The position numbers and the translations under genes were made by a program. Positions 1 through 9,488 of a stretch of 64,000 bases of DNA are shown piece after piece. The notes below the pieces were generated by a model that saw only the letters and a list, made by a program, of their open reading frames with translations, had not been told where the DNA came from and made no database searches. The stretch is from assembly GCA_964020085.1 (NCBI GenBank), contig OZ026604.1, positions 27,565,318 to 27,629,317 of the forward strand. The letters are read 5' to 3'. Each line of letters opens with the position of its first letter. The stretch's first letter is position 1. This DNA is from Micromussa lordhowensis (Eukaryota; Cnidaria; Anthozoa; Scleractinia; Lobophylliidae).

Positions 1-84
1 CCGCAAAGTTCCAAGCAAAAGTGAGTTTATAACGAGCGTTTATAACGTTTGGCTCGTTAATAAATTGACAGTGTTATATTTCAG

Positions 85-153
85 ATGTTGTTCACAGGAG
101 GTCTGGGAATCCCTGGCACTCGCAAAGATTCAAGTACTTCACGGAACGCTTTT
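85..153 (+). CDS. Copy A exon 2 (69 bp, phase 0)
   Basis: Preceded by a tttcag acceptor and followed by gtaagtg. It encodes MLFTGGLGIPGTRKDSSTSRNAF-type sequence, where the other copies have MCIAGGLGIPG. The conserved Cys and Ala of other copies are replaced by Phe and Thr. Confidence 0.8.
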
Positions 154-884
154 GTAAGTGAAACTAGTAAGACTAAACTAAGTGGAACTTAGATAATTTG
201 GTTTTATCAACTTTCGTCGGGCTAACGCTCGAAACGTCAGCTTCCGAATCTCTTTACGGTGGCCAATTCACATTATCACCCCAGTTGATAAAACCCAATT
301 ATCTTGAAATTATCTTGTAATACTCCCACAGACGCAGCACCACAGTTTCTTTAGAAACTTGCCCCCTTTATAAGTGGAACTTAGCTTGCTTTTTGCTTTC
401 TCTTGCTTTTTGTATTTAAATTCGAAATAAGATAGCACTATTTTAAATAGAAGGGATTTGGATCGAGAGACTGATGTAAAGCTTTGCATTTCCTCCCATG
501 ATACAGTTGAAAACAGTGAAGACCACAACGAGTTTAAAGATGATGTTGAAATCCAGCACCAAGCCTTAGCTCTCGATCGAAACCGCGGGTTTGAGCTTTC
601 AGTCCTAGACATTTTCCAACGCACTTTGACCACCAAGACCACGTGACAAGTAACATTTGTCATTTAGTAAGGCGGTATCCGACAAATGACCAATTATCGG
701 TAAACCGAATTCAGGTCATCGTCTGGGCATAACAGGACACCAAAGCAACGGTTTACCCGTGCGACGCAGATGCAAAAGCAAATGCAATCGAGGTCCACGC
801 GTTGAATGCAAACGCGCGCTATCGTTTCTCGACACTGCGCTCCACACTTCGCAACTTTAATTAAGTGTCTTGTTTAACTCCCAG
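154..884 (+). other. Intron 2 of copy A
   Basis: No repeat or coding element recognised. Two overlapping open frames on opposite strands (about 310-663) show no family features and no splice context. Confidence 0.4.
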
Positions 885-1109
885 GCTGGTGTGTTCATGG
901 GCTTCTCTATCATATCTACTATGCTTGGTGGCACAATTATCATCTGCTACGGCTTATCCATTACTTACTTTGACGACAGAGAAGTAAGGACTATCCTTAT
1001 AATCATTTTAATCGTCGGTATTGTGGAGTTTGGCATTGGTATCTGGGCTGCCGTGTGCCTCTGTTTGATGAAACCTTGCACATGTTGCTATGACAATCCA
1101 CCTCAACAG
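885..1109 (+). CDS. Copy A exon 3 (TM3, short loop, TM4)
   Basis: A 225-bp phase-0 exon between a cccag acceptor and a gtgagt donor. The 75 residues are two hydrophobic segments joined by nine polar residues, then CCYDNPPQQ. The Tyr-rich insert of copies D-F is absent. Confidence 0.82.
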
Positions 1110-1814
1110 GTGAGTCGTCCGAGAGTGGTGGCGTTTTAAGACTAACGGTAAACATATTTTTCATACAGTTAAGAAAAAATCTTAGAAACCAATGATCATG
1201 GTCATCATTGTTTAAAAAGCGAAAGTTTTATTTTGATTACTGTAAAGCATAATTGAGCTTTTAATTTCTTTCCGCCGTGGGAAAAGGCCTTCTTATACGA
1301 AGAATTGTAGAGTGATAGAGCTTCAGTACTACTATGGTATGACAAGACTCAACAAAAGTCTTGACAAGAGATCTTGAAACTCTCACATTCGTGGCTAAAC
1401 CTTTTTTATGGTTAACATTTTCCACAGCTAATGATTGATTTTTTTCCGATTTTTACAGCTATAATTTGACCCTTTTTTTCGCCTAATGGTTTACCCCATG
1501 AAGGCCCTCAGTGATAGGTCTTACTTCGAAATCTTTTTAATGACATTGCGTAAGAGTTTAATTTAAAAGTAGACGCTCTAAGAGCGTTTACTCGGGCTTC
1601 GTAGCGCAAGATCAAATTGTACTTTACAAGTAAGCTTACTGAACCCAATAAAAACGAATAAAAGAATCAGGATATTTCAACATAATAGGTGACACAGAGA
1701 ATTAACTCTTTATCTTTTTCGCTGATTATAGTGGGAATGGAATTCCTCTATTTCTTGATGCTCAGGTCTTACCGATAAAATTCCTTTATTATTAATCTAT
1801 AGCTAATTTGATGT

Positions 1815-2345
1815 TTGACGTTCGAAATACGTCAGCTCCGTCTAATATTCAAGATCTATTTCAAGATATATCTAATGTTCATTCTTACAATACACGTTCT
1901 TCTACCTCTAATAACTTCTACTGATACCAAACCTTCTAGGCTATCCGTTTCAGCAAATTCCTACTCTCGAATAGGAGTAAAAGTCTGGAATGAAATACCT
2001 CAGGCATTAAGAGATCTTTCCAAAAACGCATTTAAAAGGAAACTTAAGCAAATTTTATTCAACATTTTAGGTTCGCAAGACTCTTATATAGATTTATCTC
2101 AGATAATAAAAAATGTAAAGTCCTGGTAATATTTTCCCTTACTGTTTTCTTCCAACTAACATAAACTGTATCTGTACATTTAATATTTTAAGTTAGGTTA
2201 GAGAAATGGTTTTTCTTGTTATTTCTTAATACTGTATTCCTTCTTCTTTTGTAATTTGCTTATTAAGGCATGGCCCACCCAGATTAGCCTTTGCTAGTTG
2301 CGGGCATGCCCTTTCTGTAAATAGATCTGTAAATAAATAAATGGT
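1815..2345 (+). mobile_element. 3' end of a non-LTR (CR1/L2-type) retrotransposon
   Basis: The frame ending at 2129 carries the usual last segment of these ORF2 proteins: SxNSYSRIGVKVWNEIPQALR, then a Lys-rich FKRKLKQ helix. A short 3' UTR follows (gcatggcccacccag...gggcatgccc), ending in gtaaataaataaatg repeats, typical of CR1/L2 tails. Only the tail remains (5' truncation), inside intron 3 of copy A. Confidence 0.65.
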
Positions 2346-2359
2346 AAAAAAAATGGTAA

Positions 2360-2709
2360 GTGTAAATTTAAATGCTAAATGAACCCGTGAATAACCGACT
2401 GGGCGTTAGCCCTAGTAAAGAGAATCGGGGAACCAGACGAGGAAAAGAAAAAATCTTTCGACCCCGGTGGGAATCGAACCCACGACCTCCGGATTAGATC
2501 TACCGTTCCTCTGCCGACTGAGCTACGAGGTCGGACAGAGAAAGTCGGGGACGATTTAGAATCGCGGCGGGGTGGAGAATCGCGGCGAAGAGAAAGTACC
2601 ACCACGGTCAAAAGATGTTTTCTTTACCTCGTGTGGTTCCCCGATTGTCTTTACTAGGGCTAACGCCCAGTGGGTTATTCACGGGTTTATTTAGCACTTA
2701 AATTTACAC
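2360..2709. mobile_element. Foldback element with 92-bp arms enclosing a tRNA-like sequence
   Basis: The arms 2360-2451 and 2618-2709 are inverted copies of each other with only a few mismatches (both contain the gggcgttagccctagtaaag block). The 166-bp centre holds a reverse-strand tRNA-like sequence. It lies in intron 3 of copy A. No target duplication is obvious. Confidence 0.75.
2460..2532 (-). tRNA. tRNA-Arg(TCT)-like pseudogene inside the foldback element
   Basis: Read on the minus strand, the ends GACCTCG and CGGGGTC form a seven-pair acceptor stem with one G-U. Box A (TAGCTCAGTCGG) and box B (GGTTCGATTCC) are present and the T stem pairs fully. The anticodon stem pairs poorly, the loop appears to have 8 bases, and position 33 is not T. 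A functional tRNA is unlikely. The TCT reading is tentative. Confidence 0.55.
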
Positions 2710-3352
2710 TTCAGAGTTAATTCTCTGTGTCACCATTTGTGTTCTTAGTGCTACGCGGCACAACATTCATATGTACCCTTATTTCAACATAATAGTTACG
2801 CTCAAATATTTACTATTCAAGTTGTTTCGTTGAGTATCCTCTTTATCCAAGTGCATGTTGTTTGCTTCATAGTTTGTGACGATTCTTGATTTCTTCAACA
2901 TCTGAGGTGTTCGTCTCAGCATCAGTAGTTTGTTTTTGAGTCAGTAATCATAGGTTTTTGTCAGTGTTTTGGTACATGGCCCATTTATCTCGTGAGAACT
3001 AGCCTGAACCTTGCTTATTTGGCAGGCTTTCAAGCAATATAATTTGTGGACCGAGCATTCTGTAAATTATGCTGGTCTCGGAGAGCAAGTACATGAAAGC
3101 ACAAGCTGTCGCACTCTCATCCCCAGTTTCTGAGGTCTACGTTAGGAACGCCAGGGACCATGACCTCCCCCCCCCCCCTCTCCCTCCTTTTGGCGACCAA
3201 TAACGGTTTGCATTTTATGACTCGGGCTTTCCTATTTGAAGTCCAAGTAATTTGTGCCACCCACCCAAGAGAATGGTGCTTTTAATTTTTACATTGGCGT
3301 CATATAAATTTCTCTCCCAATTATTTTTCATTTGCTATCTTTCTTTTCTAAG

Positions 3353-3638
3353 GGGCAAGTAATGTACCATACCAACCCTGGTTACGTCATAGCCCAGGAA
3401 CCTGTTGATGTTCCTGTTGCCGTTCCGATGGACGGTGGTATATACGGTTGCACTCCAATCAGTCAGGCCTGGTGCAAAGGAAGGCCAACCTCAAATGATC
3501 CTGGTACCTGTTTCTGGGGCGGCTGGGAATCAACCACAGTTAGTCCAATTTGTTCCGTACGGAACCATGGCCTCAAGCCTCCAACCTCAGCACGTTGACA
3601 TGCCTCCGCCATATGAAGAGGGACAGTACATAACGTAA
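3353..3638 (+). pseudogene. Copy A exon 4, frameshifted proline/glycine-rich tail with PPPY motif
   Basis: The acceptor ctaag precedes GGG CAA GTA. The first frame matches NPGYV...VPVAVPM of other copies as far as about 3445. The match then continues one base later (EGQPQM...LVPVSG) to PPPYEEGQYIT and a TAA. A donor-like gtatga follows at 3651, where other copies splice to the last exon. Confidence 0.7.
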
Positions 3639-4485
3639 CAAAACCAACAGGTATGACTGAAGCCTGCGTAGTGTAATCAGAGCAATGACTAGCTGAATTT
3701 AAATTGAACTCAAATCAGGCAGTTAATTAACTGAGTGAGACAAGTTGAACTTTTTTCACTTGGAATAGAAAATTAAACGGGAGGAAAACGTCGATTGAGG
3801 ATGCCGACTTTTTTGTCCAAATAAACCATTAGTGTTGAAGTATCTGGACATATCACGTCCAGAGAAGATACAATAGCAAACGCAGTTGTAATCCACTAGC
3901 GTCGTTATTTTTGATTGGTTAATTAATTATGATGGCAAATTTTCCGCGATTTCAAACGGTTCTCGTTCCACCTGAAATGTGTTCAAATCAATTTGCTGGT
4001 AAAGCCACAATATAATAGTCAGTGCATAGGAGTTGGTAGTTCCATACTGATACCTACCTACCCTACCCTACCTCCTTCGGTTTTAACATTCAAACGTCAC
4101 TACTCAGCTGGGTGGCCTGTCCCTATACTTTTATAATATACAATACTCTAAATCTTAAGGCAATTTTGGTCAATTTCTAGGAATATAAATATCACTTGCA
4201 AAGTTAACAAGTCAAGATATCGAAGGTCATTTTGGCGCAAATGTACGACTATTGTGAAAAGTCTCTTTTCCAAGCAAGAACTGTCTATCCAACGTGTGTC
4301 ACTGCCAGATTTGCACATGGTATACAATTCCGAAAGTAAAGACCCCTGTTAACTTCAGATGTGTCCAGGATTAACCGCTAATGAGATTCAAATTCCTTAT
4401 GATAAGCATCACAAAGTGTCCTCATTGGTAAAAAATCACCAAAACACTCTGTCAAATATGAAGTATTATTATCCAACTCTGCATC

Positions 4486-4606
4486 CTAGAGTACAAATAA
4501 CGCGCGAAACGAGTACAAATATCACACGATATTTGTACTCGCGTCATTCCTCCCGGCCGCGTGAAGCTCAAAACCTTAGCAAGTCAGAAATTTGGGAAAA
4601 GAAATC

Positions 4607-4638
<32 letters not shown>

Positions 4639-4770
4639 GTGTGTAGTATCGCTGTATATATTTACTCGTTTTTTGCATTTTGACTCGCCCTACGGGCTCG
4701 TCAAAATACTCCACAACTCGTAAAAATATACAGCGATACTACACACCAAAACGTCTAATAAGATATATAT
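4486..4770. mobile_element. Palindromic MITE (ACGTTTTGGTGTGTAGTATC family), copy 1
   Basis: Arms at 4622-4668 and 4719-4763 are inverted copies (tcttattagacgttttggtg / caccaaaacgtctaataaga) around a small ccctacgggctcg loop. The 5' part has its own short palindrome (gtacaaatat...atatttgtac). The same composite recurs at about 36590-36950. Confidence 0.7.
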
Positions 4771-5397
4771 ATGAAAATGTCAAATACCCCTGCCAAATAT
4801 GAAGTACTAATTAAACAATACTTGCGTTCAATCCTGGACATAAGTAGTTAACTCAGAATGAGCAGCCTTGAGTTCTTTCGGGGAGCGAAAACCGTTATAT
4901 TTAGTTGGTGGGATAGAATACTCTTAAGGAAATAAATAATGGTTTGTCTTAAGACGACGCAAAATGAACTGAAAAAGAACAAATTAACATTTCACTACGT
5001 GCCTTAATTATCGTTACCAAGTTAGCGCACGTAACTTGTACTTGACTATTGATTGGAAAAACAAATATACTATTGAACCCTGATGTTGCTATTTTCAGTA
5101 GGAGGGGTGGGAGGAGCTGGATTATTTCGGGGGAGATGCTACTTTAGAGGGGAGGGTCACTACTTTCGAAATAGCGGGATTACAGGGCACAAAGTGTTTT
5201 GACGTCACTTTTGGGAATCGCTACTTTACGGTTATAAATGAAAAAACCATCATGATGGCGGCTATTGTGAATAAGGCCTAGTAGCCAATGGTGTAATTTC
5301 TTTGCGCCATAAGGACGCTTGTACTTGAAAGGGTTACTCTTCGTCCATCAATTAAACAAAAATTGAAGTAATTTTGTTACATTTTTACTTTCTTTAG

Positions 5398-5424
5398 GTT
5401 CAAGTGAAGCCGACTTCAGTTTAG
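5398..5424 (+). CDS. Copy A terminal mini-exon
   Basis: After ttctttag the sequence reads VQVKPTSV and stops. The following 3' UTR (gggagtctg...acaccataaac) resembles the UTR after the terminal exons of E and F. Because of the early stop in exon 4 it is probably not translated. Confidence 0.6.
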   Translation, partial: VQVKPTSV

Positions 5425-5691
5425 TGGGAGTCTGCTAAACACCATAAACCCCAGATGGATGTCACAGAAAACTTAGTTACAAAGCAAAGCTTAAGTGTAA
5501 CTGTTAAATTGCTAGTTTGATTTTACAATTTTTAAATCGTACAACCATTTAAGTTGAAATGCTTCGAGATTTTTAACCTTAAATGTAGGTGAATTGAAGC
5601 GTTATTTAAACAAGGAATCACTTCATACTTACGTTGTCTTCCAAAAAGTCTTTACAAATTGATAAGTACTAAGTGCAACCTTTAGTTAAGT

Positions 5692-5697
5692 AATAAA
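5692..5697 (+). promoter_or_regulatory. Polyadenylation signal AATAAA, copy A
   Basis: AATAAA lies about 270 bases after the terminal mini-exon, with further AATAAA-like hexamers just downstream. Confidence 0.5.
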
Positions 5698-5828
5698 AAA
5701 ACTGTAATAAATTATAATAAACGTAAGCAACCATTGACTGCTAGAATTTTCTAGAAAGAAAACCCCCTACATATGTCAACGGATGGCCATTATCAAGAAA
5801 AACATAGCTGAGAATTGGCAAAACTTTA

Positions 5829-6004
5829 ATAGACCATTTCCGAGTTACCTAAAGCCTCTCTTTCAAAGCGAGGCCTGGTGCACAACCATTCATATGAAAA
5901 TGAATTCAATTTGCATGTGAATGAATATCATTTTCATATGAAAGGATGAGCACCAAGACTCGCTTTAAGAAAGAGGCTAAAGGTAATTCGGAAATGGCCT
6001 ATTG
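5829..6004. mobile_element. Hairpin MITE immediately upstream of copy B
   Basis: The arms (aatagaccatttccgagtta... and ...taattcggaaatggcctatt) are about 75 bp and nearly complementary around a short Tyr-independent spacer rich in catatgaaaatga. The element ends about 75 bases before the copy B start codon, so it occupies the proximal promoter. Confidence 0.7.
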
Positions 6005-6079
6005 ATTCCTAAGAATCGAAACGTTTAGCCTTGATCATTGAACGTTTCTTGAATAAAGGTCATCTTAAACGTAACAAAC

Positions 6080-6241
6080 ATGGCAGACAATGCAGCAAAA
6101 AGTGCGAACATGACGAGAAGTCTTGCCTTGTCTCATGTCATTGTCGCGGGTTCACTGCTCTTCTGTTTTAGCGTCGGAGATGGTCTCATGGGACATTCTT
6201 GGACAGGTTATCTGCTTTTCGGGATTTGGATCGGTGTATAG
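6080..6241 (+). pseudogene. MS4A-like copy B, solitary exon 1 with terminal stop
   Basis: Starts MADNAAKSANMTRSLAL and continues through a TM1-like segment (HVIVAGSLLFCF) to FGIWIGV. In every other copy the last codon before the gtgagt donor is TGG. Here it is TAG (6239-6241), followed by an intact gtgag. No exon 2 on this strand follows before copy C, which lies on the opposite strand. I infer a duplicated first exon that has died; a 53-residue one-TM peptide remains formally possible. Confidence 0.7.
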
Positions 6242-6274
6242 GTGAGTAGATTTGCACTTACTAGAAGAAGTATT

Positions 6275-6570
6275 ATTTTACGATAACTGCAGGAATTCTC
6301 GCGCGCTCATTGGCTAATTTTTATCGTCAATATGCGGACAGACACATGAATTTGAAATTCGTGCGACGCGTCAGCGAGCGAGAGCGGGCAATTCGACCAT
6401 TTGTTATCCTAAAAAACAAATTGATGTCTGTTTTTAATGAGTCTGTCCTGTTATCGTCATCAAATTGTCAAAGTAGTCTGCGGATCCACAGCTACTTTGA
6501 CAATGTGATGACGACATTTATGATCAATAACAGGACAGACGCATTAAAAACTGACATCAATTGTTAAATT
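6275..6570. mobile_element. Foldback repeat, copy 1 (inverted relative to 25806-26107)
   Basis: The central palindrome (caaagtagtctgcggatccac...) is flanked by cgataactgcaggaattctcgcgcgctc and a tcagcgagcgagagcgggc block. The same blocks appear reversed and complemented at 25806-26107. The open frame over 6310-6567 is an artefact of this repeat. Confidence 0.7.
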
Positions 6571-7987
6571 TAAATGGGTCGAAGCTCTTAGTAATAACTG
6601 TCGCTGTGGGTAAATGCCCGACAGCCGGTCAAGGTTTTCAAAACACTACATGAGCGGCAGTCTGATATTTTTCTCAAATTTAAGGAAGAAAGAAGGAACC
6701 CGCCCAATTCAAACTATCATATGTCGATTAAGAACTGTCAAGCGATCAGAACAGCTTTATAGATCGCAAGTCTAACGCTCAGTTTACGCTCGTTTCAGGT
6801 TTATTTTTTATAAGAAGATTGTTTTTGTCTAGAACATTCGCTCTGGTTTAAAACTTCTATTTACAAGGCTAAAAAAGTTAAAAAGTAGTGCCGAAAACGT
6901 TCGGAGTGTTCATACTTTTAACTTTTTTAACCTTGTAAATAGACATTTCCAACACAAAATGTCCATTTACGAAAATTTAAGGTGGTGCTGAACCCACTCC
7001 AGAGAAATTTTTTAAACTTTGCAAAACGTTGCATCTTAGCACGCTTATTATAATTCAATAATAAAAAAATAGGGGTCACCGAGCTCGTTTTTGAGTCATA
7101 AGCGCTCAAAGCTAAAATAAAGGGTGTTTTCAGCAGGTCATATTGTTGCTATGGTAACGTATTGTGTCACAGATTTGACAGCAACATGTTTACCAATAAT
7201 TAGGTAGTTTTTCGATGCAATGATTTTGGCATCAATCGATATAGAGTGCTTATAATGATCCATCAAAGTCTACGTGTTCAGAAAAACTTTGTCAACTTTC
7301 ATTGGTTAATTATGATGGCAAATTTTCAGCGGTCTTAAACGGGCTTGGTTTGGCGATCAAAAGCCAGTTTTCATGCGAAGTAACATGTGTTCAAAACCAA
7401 AAAAAATAATGCTTATGTCAATTTGCTGCCAAAGCTCCAGTAAGATCGATCGGTATTGAAAGACATCTAGAGGGGTAACTTGTTTTCAAATTTTGTTTGT
7501 CAGAGTTTTTCACTATAAGAACAACTTTTCCTTCAAATGGGACGGGTCAAGCAGTGGCACTGGAATGTTCCAAAGTACTAAAACAAGAGGGGTTATGTTT
7601 CATGGACTGAAATATCTTTAAATTGTGATAAATCAAAAAAATATTTGTCATATAAAGAAACGGTTTTCAGTACATTCCAGATTATTCCAAATGTGACGTG
7701 ACAATTTGAAATTTTGTCGCATTTTTTAAACTGAAATGATCAAGACAGGAATTCAAGGGTACGAGTAAAGTTTGGCGAAAAACTCAGCAAAGTTAGTGTA
7801 CGTAGACGTACTTAACGTTTTAAGCAGAAATCCCCACTGTGAATGGTGATTTTTTATCTTAATAAGTAATAATTTTAATTACAAAGCACAATTAACACAT
7901 ACATTACTTACAATGCAGGTCACATTACGATACTCACTTAACAATACTTACACAACAATACTTACGTTACTTACAATACGTATGGGT

Positions 7988-8001
7988 TATTGACCAAGTG
8001 T

Positions 8002-8044
<43 letters not shown>

Positions 8045-8136
8045 GTTTATGGACCGAGACGTAGTCGAGGTCCATAAACACGCAAAAAAAGAACGAGGCT
8101 AATATCAAGCCATCTTGACCGAACAAGCTTGGTCAA
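7988..8136. mobile_element. Palindromic MITE with TTGACCAAG/CTTGGTCAA termini
   Basis: Arms (ttgaccaag...gcgtgtttatggacc and ggtccataaacacgc...cttggtcaa) are about 65 bp with a short gagacgtagtcga apex. Confidence 0.7.
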
Positions 8137-8151
8137 TAAAGGATTTATTAT

Positions 8152-8211
8152 ATGGCTTTTGGGGAAATTTGTCTTGCGGGACAAGGCGGGTAGTCCCGAG
8201 CGGGCAAGATG

Positions 8212-8242
<31 letters not shown>

Positions 8243-8294
8243 CAGCGCAGGATTTGATTCATCTTGCCCGCTCGCGGAGCTAGCCATATAATAA
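8152..8294. mobile_element. Small inverted-repeat element next to the previous MITE
   Basis: Ends ttattatatggct and agccatataataa are inverted copies. The interior has a caagatggctccatcttg palindrome and repeated cttgcccgctcg. Confidence 0.5.
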
Positions 8295-9212
8295 GGGTTA
8301 CTTATGAAGGCAATACAATACTGAATACAGTTCTTACAGAAAGTACAATTACTTTCATTACGGGTTACTTACGCTACGCAATACTCTACTGGCATTACTT
8401 GCTGAACATACAGTTACTTGCAATACGTTATACAAAATACTTTTCTTACAGTACAATATTACAGTTAAATAAAATTCTAACCTACCCTACAATACAATAG
8501 GATAAAGTTCTCACTCCTATTTTTAAACAAAAGACTATTTACAGCTGATATAACGTTATCACCGTAGAAATGAATTGTAGGTCGTATTGTTTTTATTTTT
8601 TTTGAGGGGGATATGCTATATACATGTATTGACTTCAAGGAGAGAGGAGTACTTATCAATAAGACATCTAATTAAAATAAATTTTAGAGATGGTATTTAA
8701 TGAGTAGCTTACTGATAAAATCCTGAATGGAGATGGCCAGGCTATTTAACATGCTTGAGGGCGCATAAATAAGGAAGTGTAGTTGAATGTAGCGAATGGT
8801 GATATTTACTGGTGATATTTGGCCATCATAATTTTTCTTCGGTTTTATTTTCATTGTATTTTTAATATTTACCTTATATTATTCTATTCTTCTGCTGTTG
8901 TGCGACCATTATTTTGGCTTTCCACCATTACACAAAAAATGCCAACAACGTGCTTCAAAGGTGGCGTGTCCTTGCCTTTTATAGGCTGGCTCCGTGTTTA
9001 AAGGTATAGCTCTCACGCTGATAAATTACCAGATAAATGAGAGAAAGATCAACGGATACTTTATAACTATATTTAGCTATTGTCCTTTTGTCGAGAGTTT
9101 TGCGACTTTAAGTCTCAACCAATACAACTGGGCGCTGATGCTGATAATTGCTCTCGTGGCAAGAGGTTTGTGGCTCTCTGGTACACAAAACGTTTGAACT
9201 CTTCTAATGCAC

Positions 9213-9488
9213 TTAAACATAGATTCTCCATTCACCGTGTGCTGTCTCTTCATAGGACGGAGGCCTGTCAATCTGCGAAGTTTGGTGACCTGAGGCAACG
9301 GCTTCATAGGGAGGAGGTGGATTATTCACCTCTCTAGACTCAGGAGGCAGGATTACTTGGAGCTGGTTTACCTGTGTCCCTGGAGTGATAGTTTGGTCTG
9401 CAACGATGTCACCGCCTGATTGCATTGGAATAACGGCAGCAGGAAAACCACCAGAGGCCTGAGTCATAACACAGCCAGCGTTAGGAGA
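9213..9488 (-). CDS. Copy C exon 4 (tail with two PPxY motifs)
   Basis: The acceptor cattag precedes SPNAGCVMTQASGG, aligned with ANPGYVMTQGPGG. PPPPY lies at 9320-9306 and PPSY at 9263-9252. The frame ends HGEWRIYV and stop. I see no convincing donor before the stop, so this is taken as the last exon. Confidence 0.75.
   Translation of the reverse strand, partial: SPNAGCVMTQASGGFPAAVIPMQSGGDIVADQTITPGTQVNQLQVILPPESREVNNPPPPYEAVASGHQTSQIDRPPSYEETAHGEWRIYV

Larger units (their letters stand above)
85..5424 (+). pseudogene. MS4A/CD20-like four-pass membrane protein, copy A (5' partial, frameshifted tail)
   Basis: Exons seen: 85-153, 885-1109, 3353-3638 (homologous exon end 3650) and 5398-5424; exon 1 lies left of the window. 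Exon 2 encodes LFTGGLGIPGTRK, the end of TM2. Exon 3 encodes TM3 (AGVFMGFSIISTMLGG), a loop of only nine residues (TYFDDREVR), TM4 (IIILIVGIVEFGIGIW) and a CxxxMKPCTCC motif. Exon 4 starts GQVMYHTNPGYV, as in copies D and E. The homologous exon is 298 bp against 297 in copy D: an extra base near 3445 shifts the frame, giving a stop at 3596-3598. In the restored downstream frame there is a PPPYEE motif and a second early stop (3636-3638) before the donor at 3651. The family assignment rests on the four-TM layout and the CD20-like G-x-W-G / AGG-LGI pattern. I infer a decayed or truncated gene; a sequencing error could explain the frameshift but not the second stop. Confidence 0.68.
6571..9212. 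other. Intergenic region between copies B and C (3' ends face to face)
   Basis: It holds a diverged copy (about 6970-7260) of the AAGGTGGCTC repeat also found at 18851-19173, two palindromic MITEs near 8.0-8.3 kb and A/T-rich sequence with many short ttacaatac repeats (7870-8500). A tttatt at 8844-8849 could be the reverse-strand polyadenylation signal of copy C. No coding exon recognised. Confidence 0.5.

Noticed and set aside
2460..2532. Functional tRNA gene
   Set aside because: Anticodon stem mispairs and the loop has an extra base; it sits in the centre of a foldback element, so I annotate it as tRNA-like.
4050..4080. Telomere-like CTACC repeats
   Set aside because: Only a few imperfect units; no array and wrong unit for metazoan telomeres.
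6310..6567. 85-residue forward open frame
   Set aside because: Lies wholly inside a foldback repeat that recurs reversed at 25806-26107.
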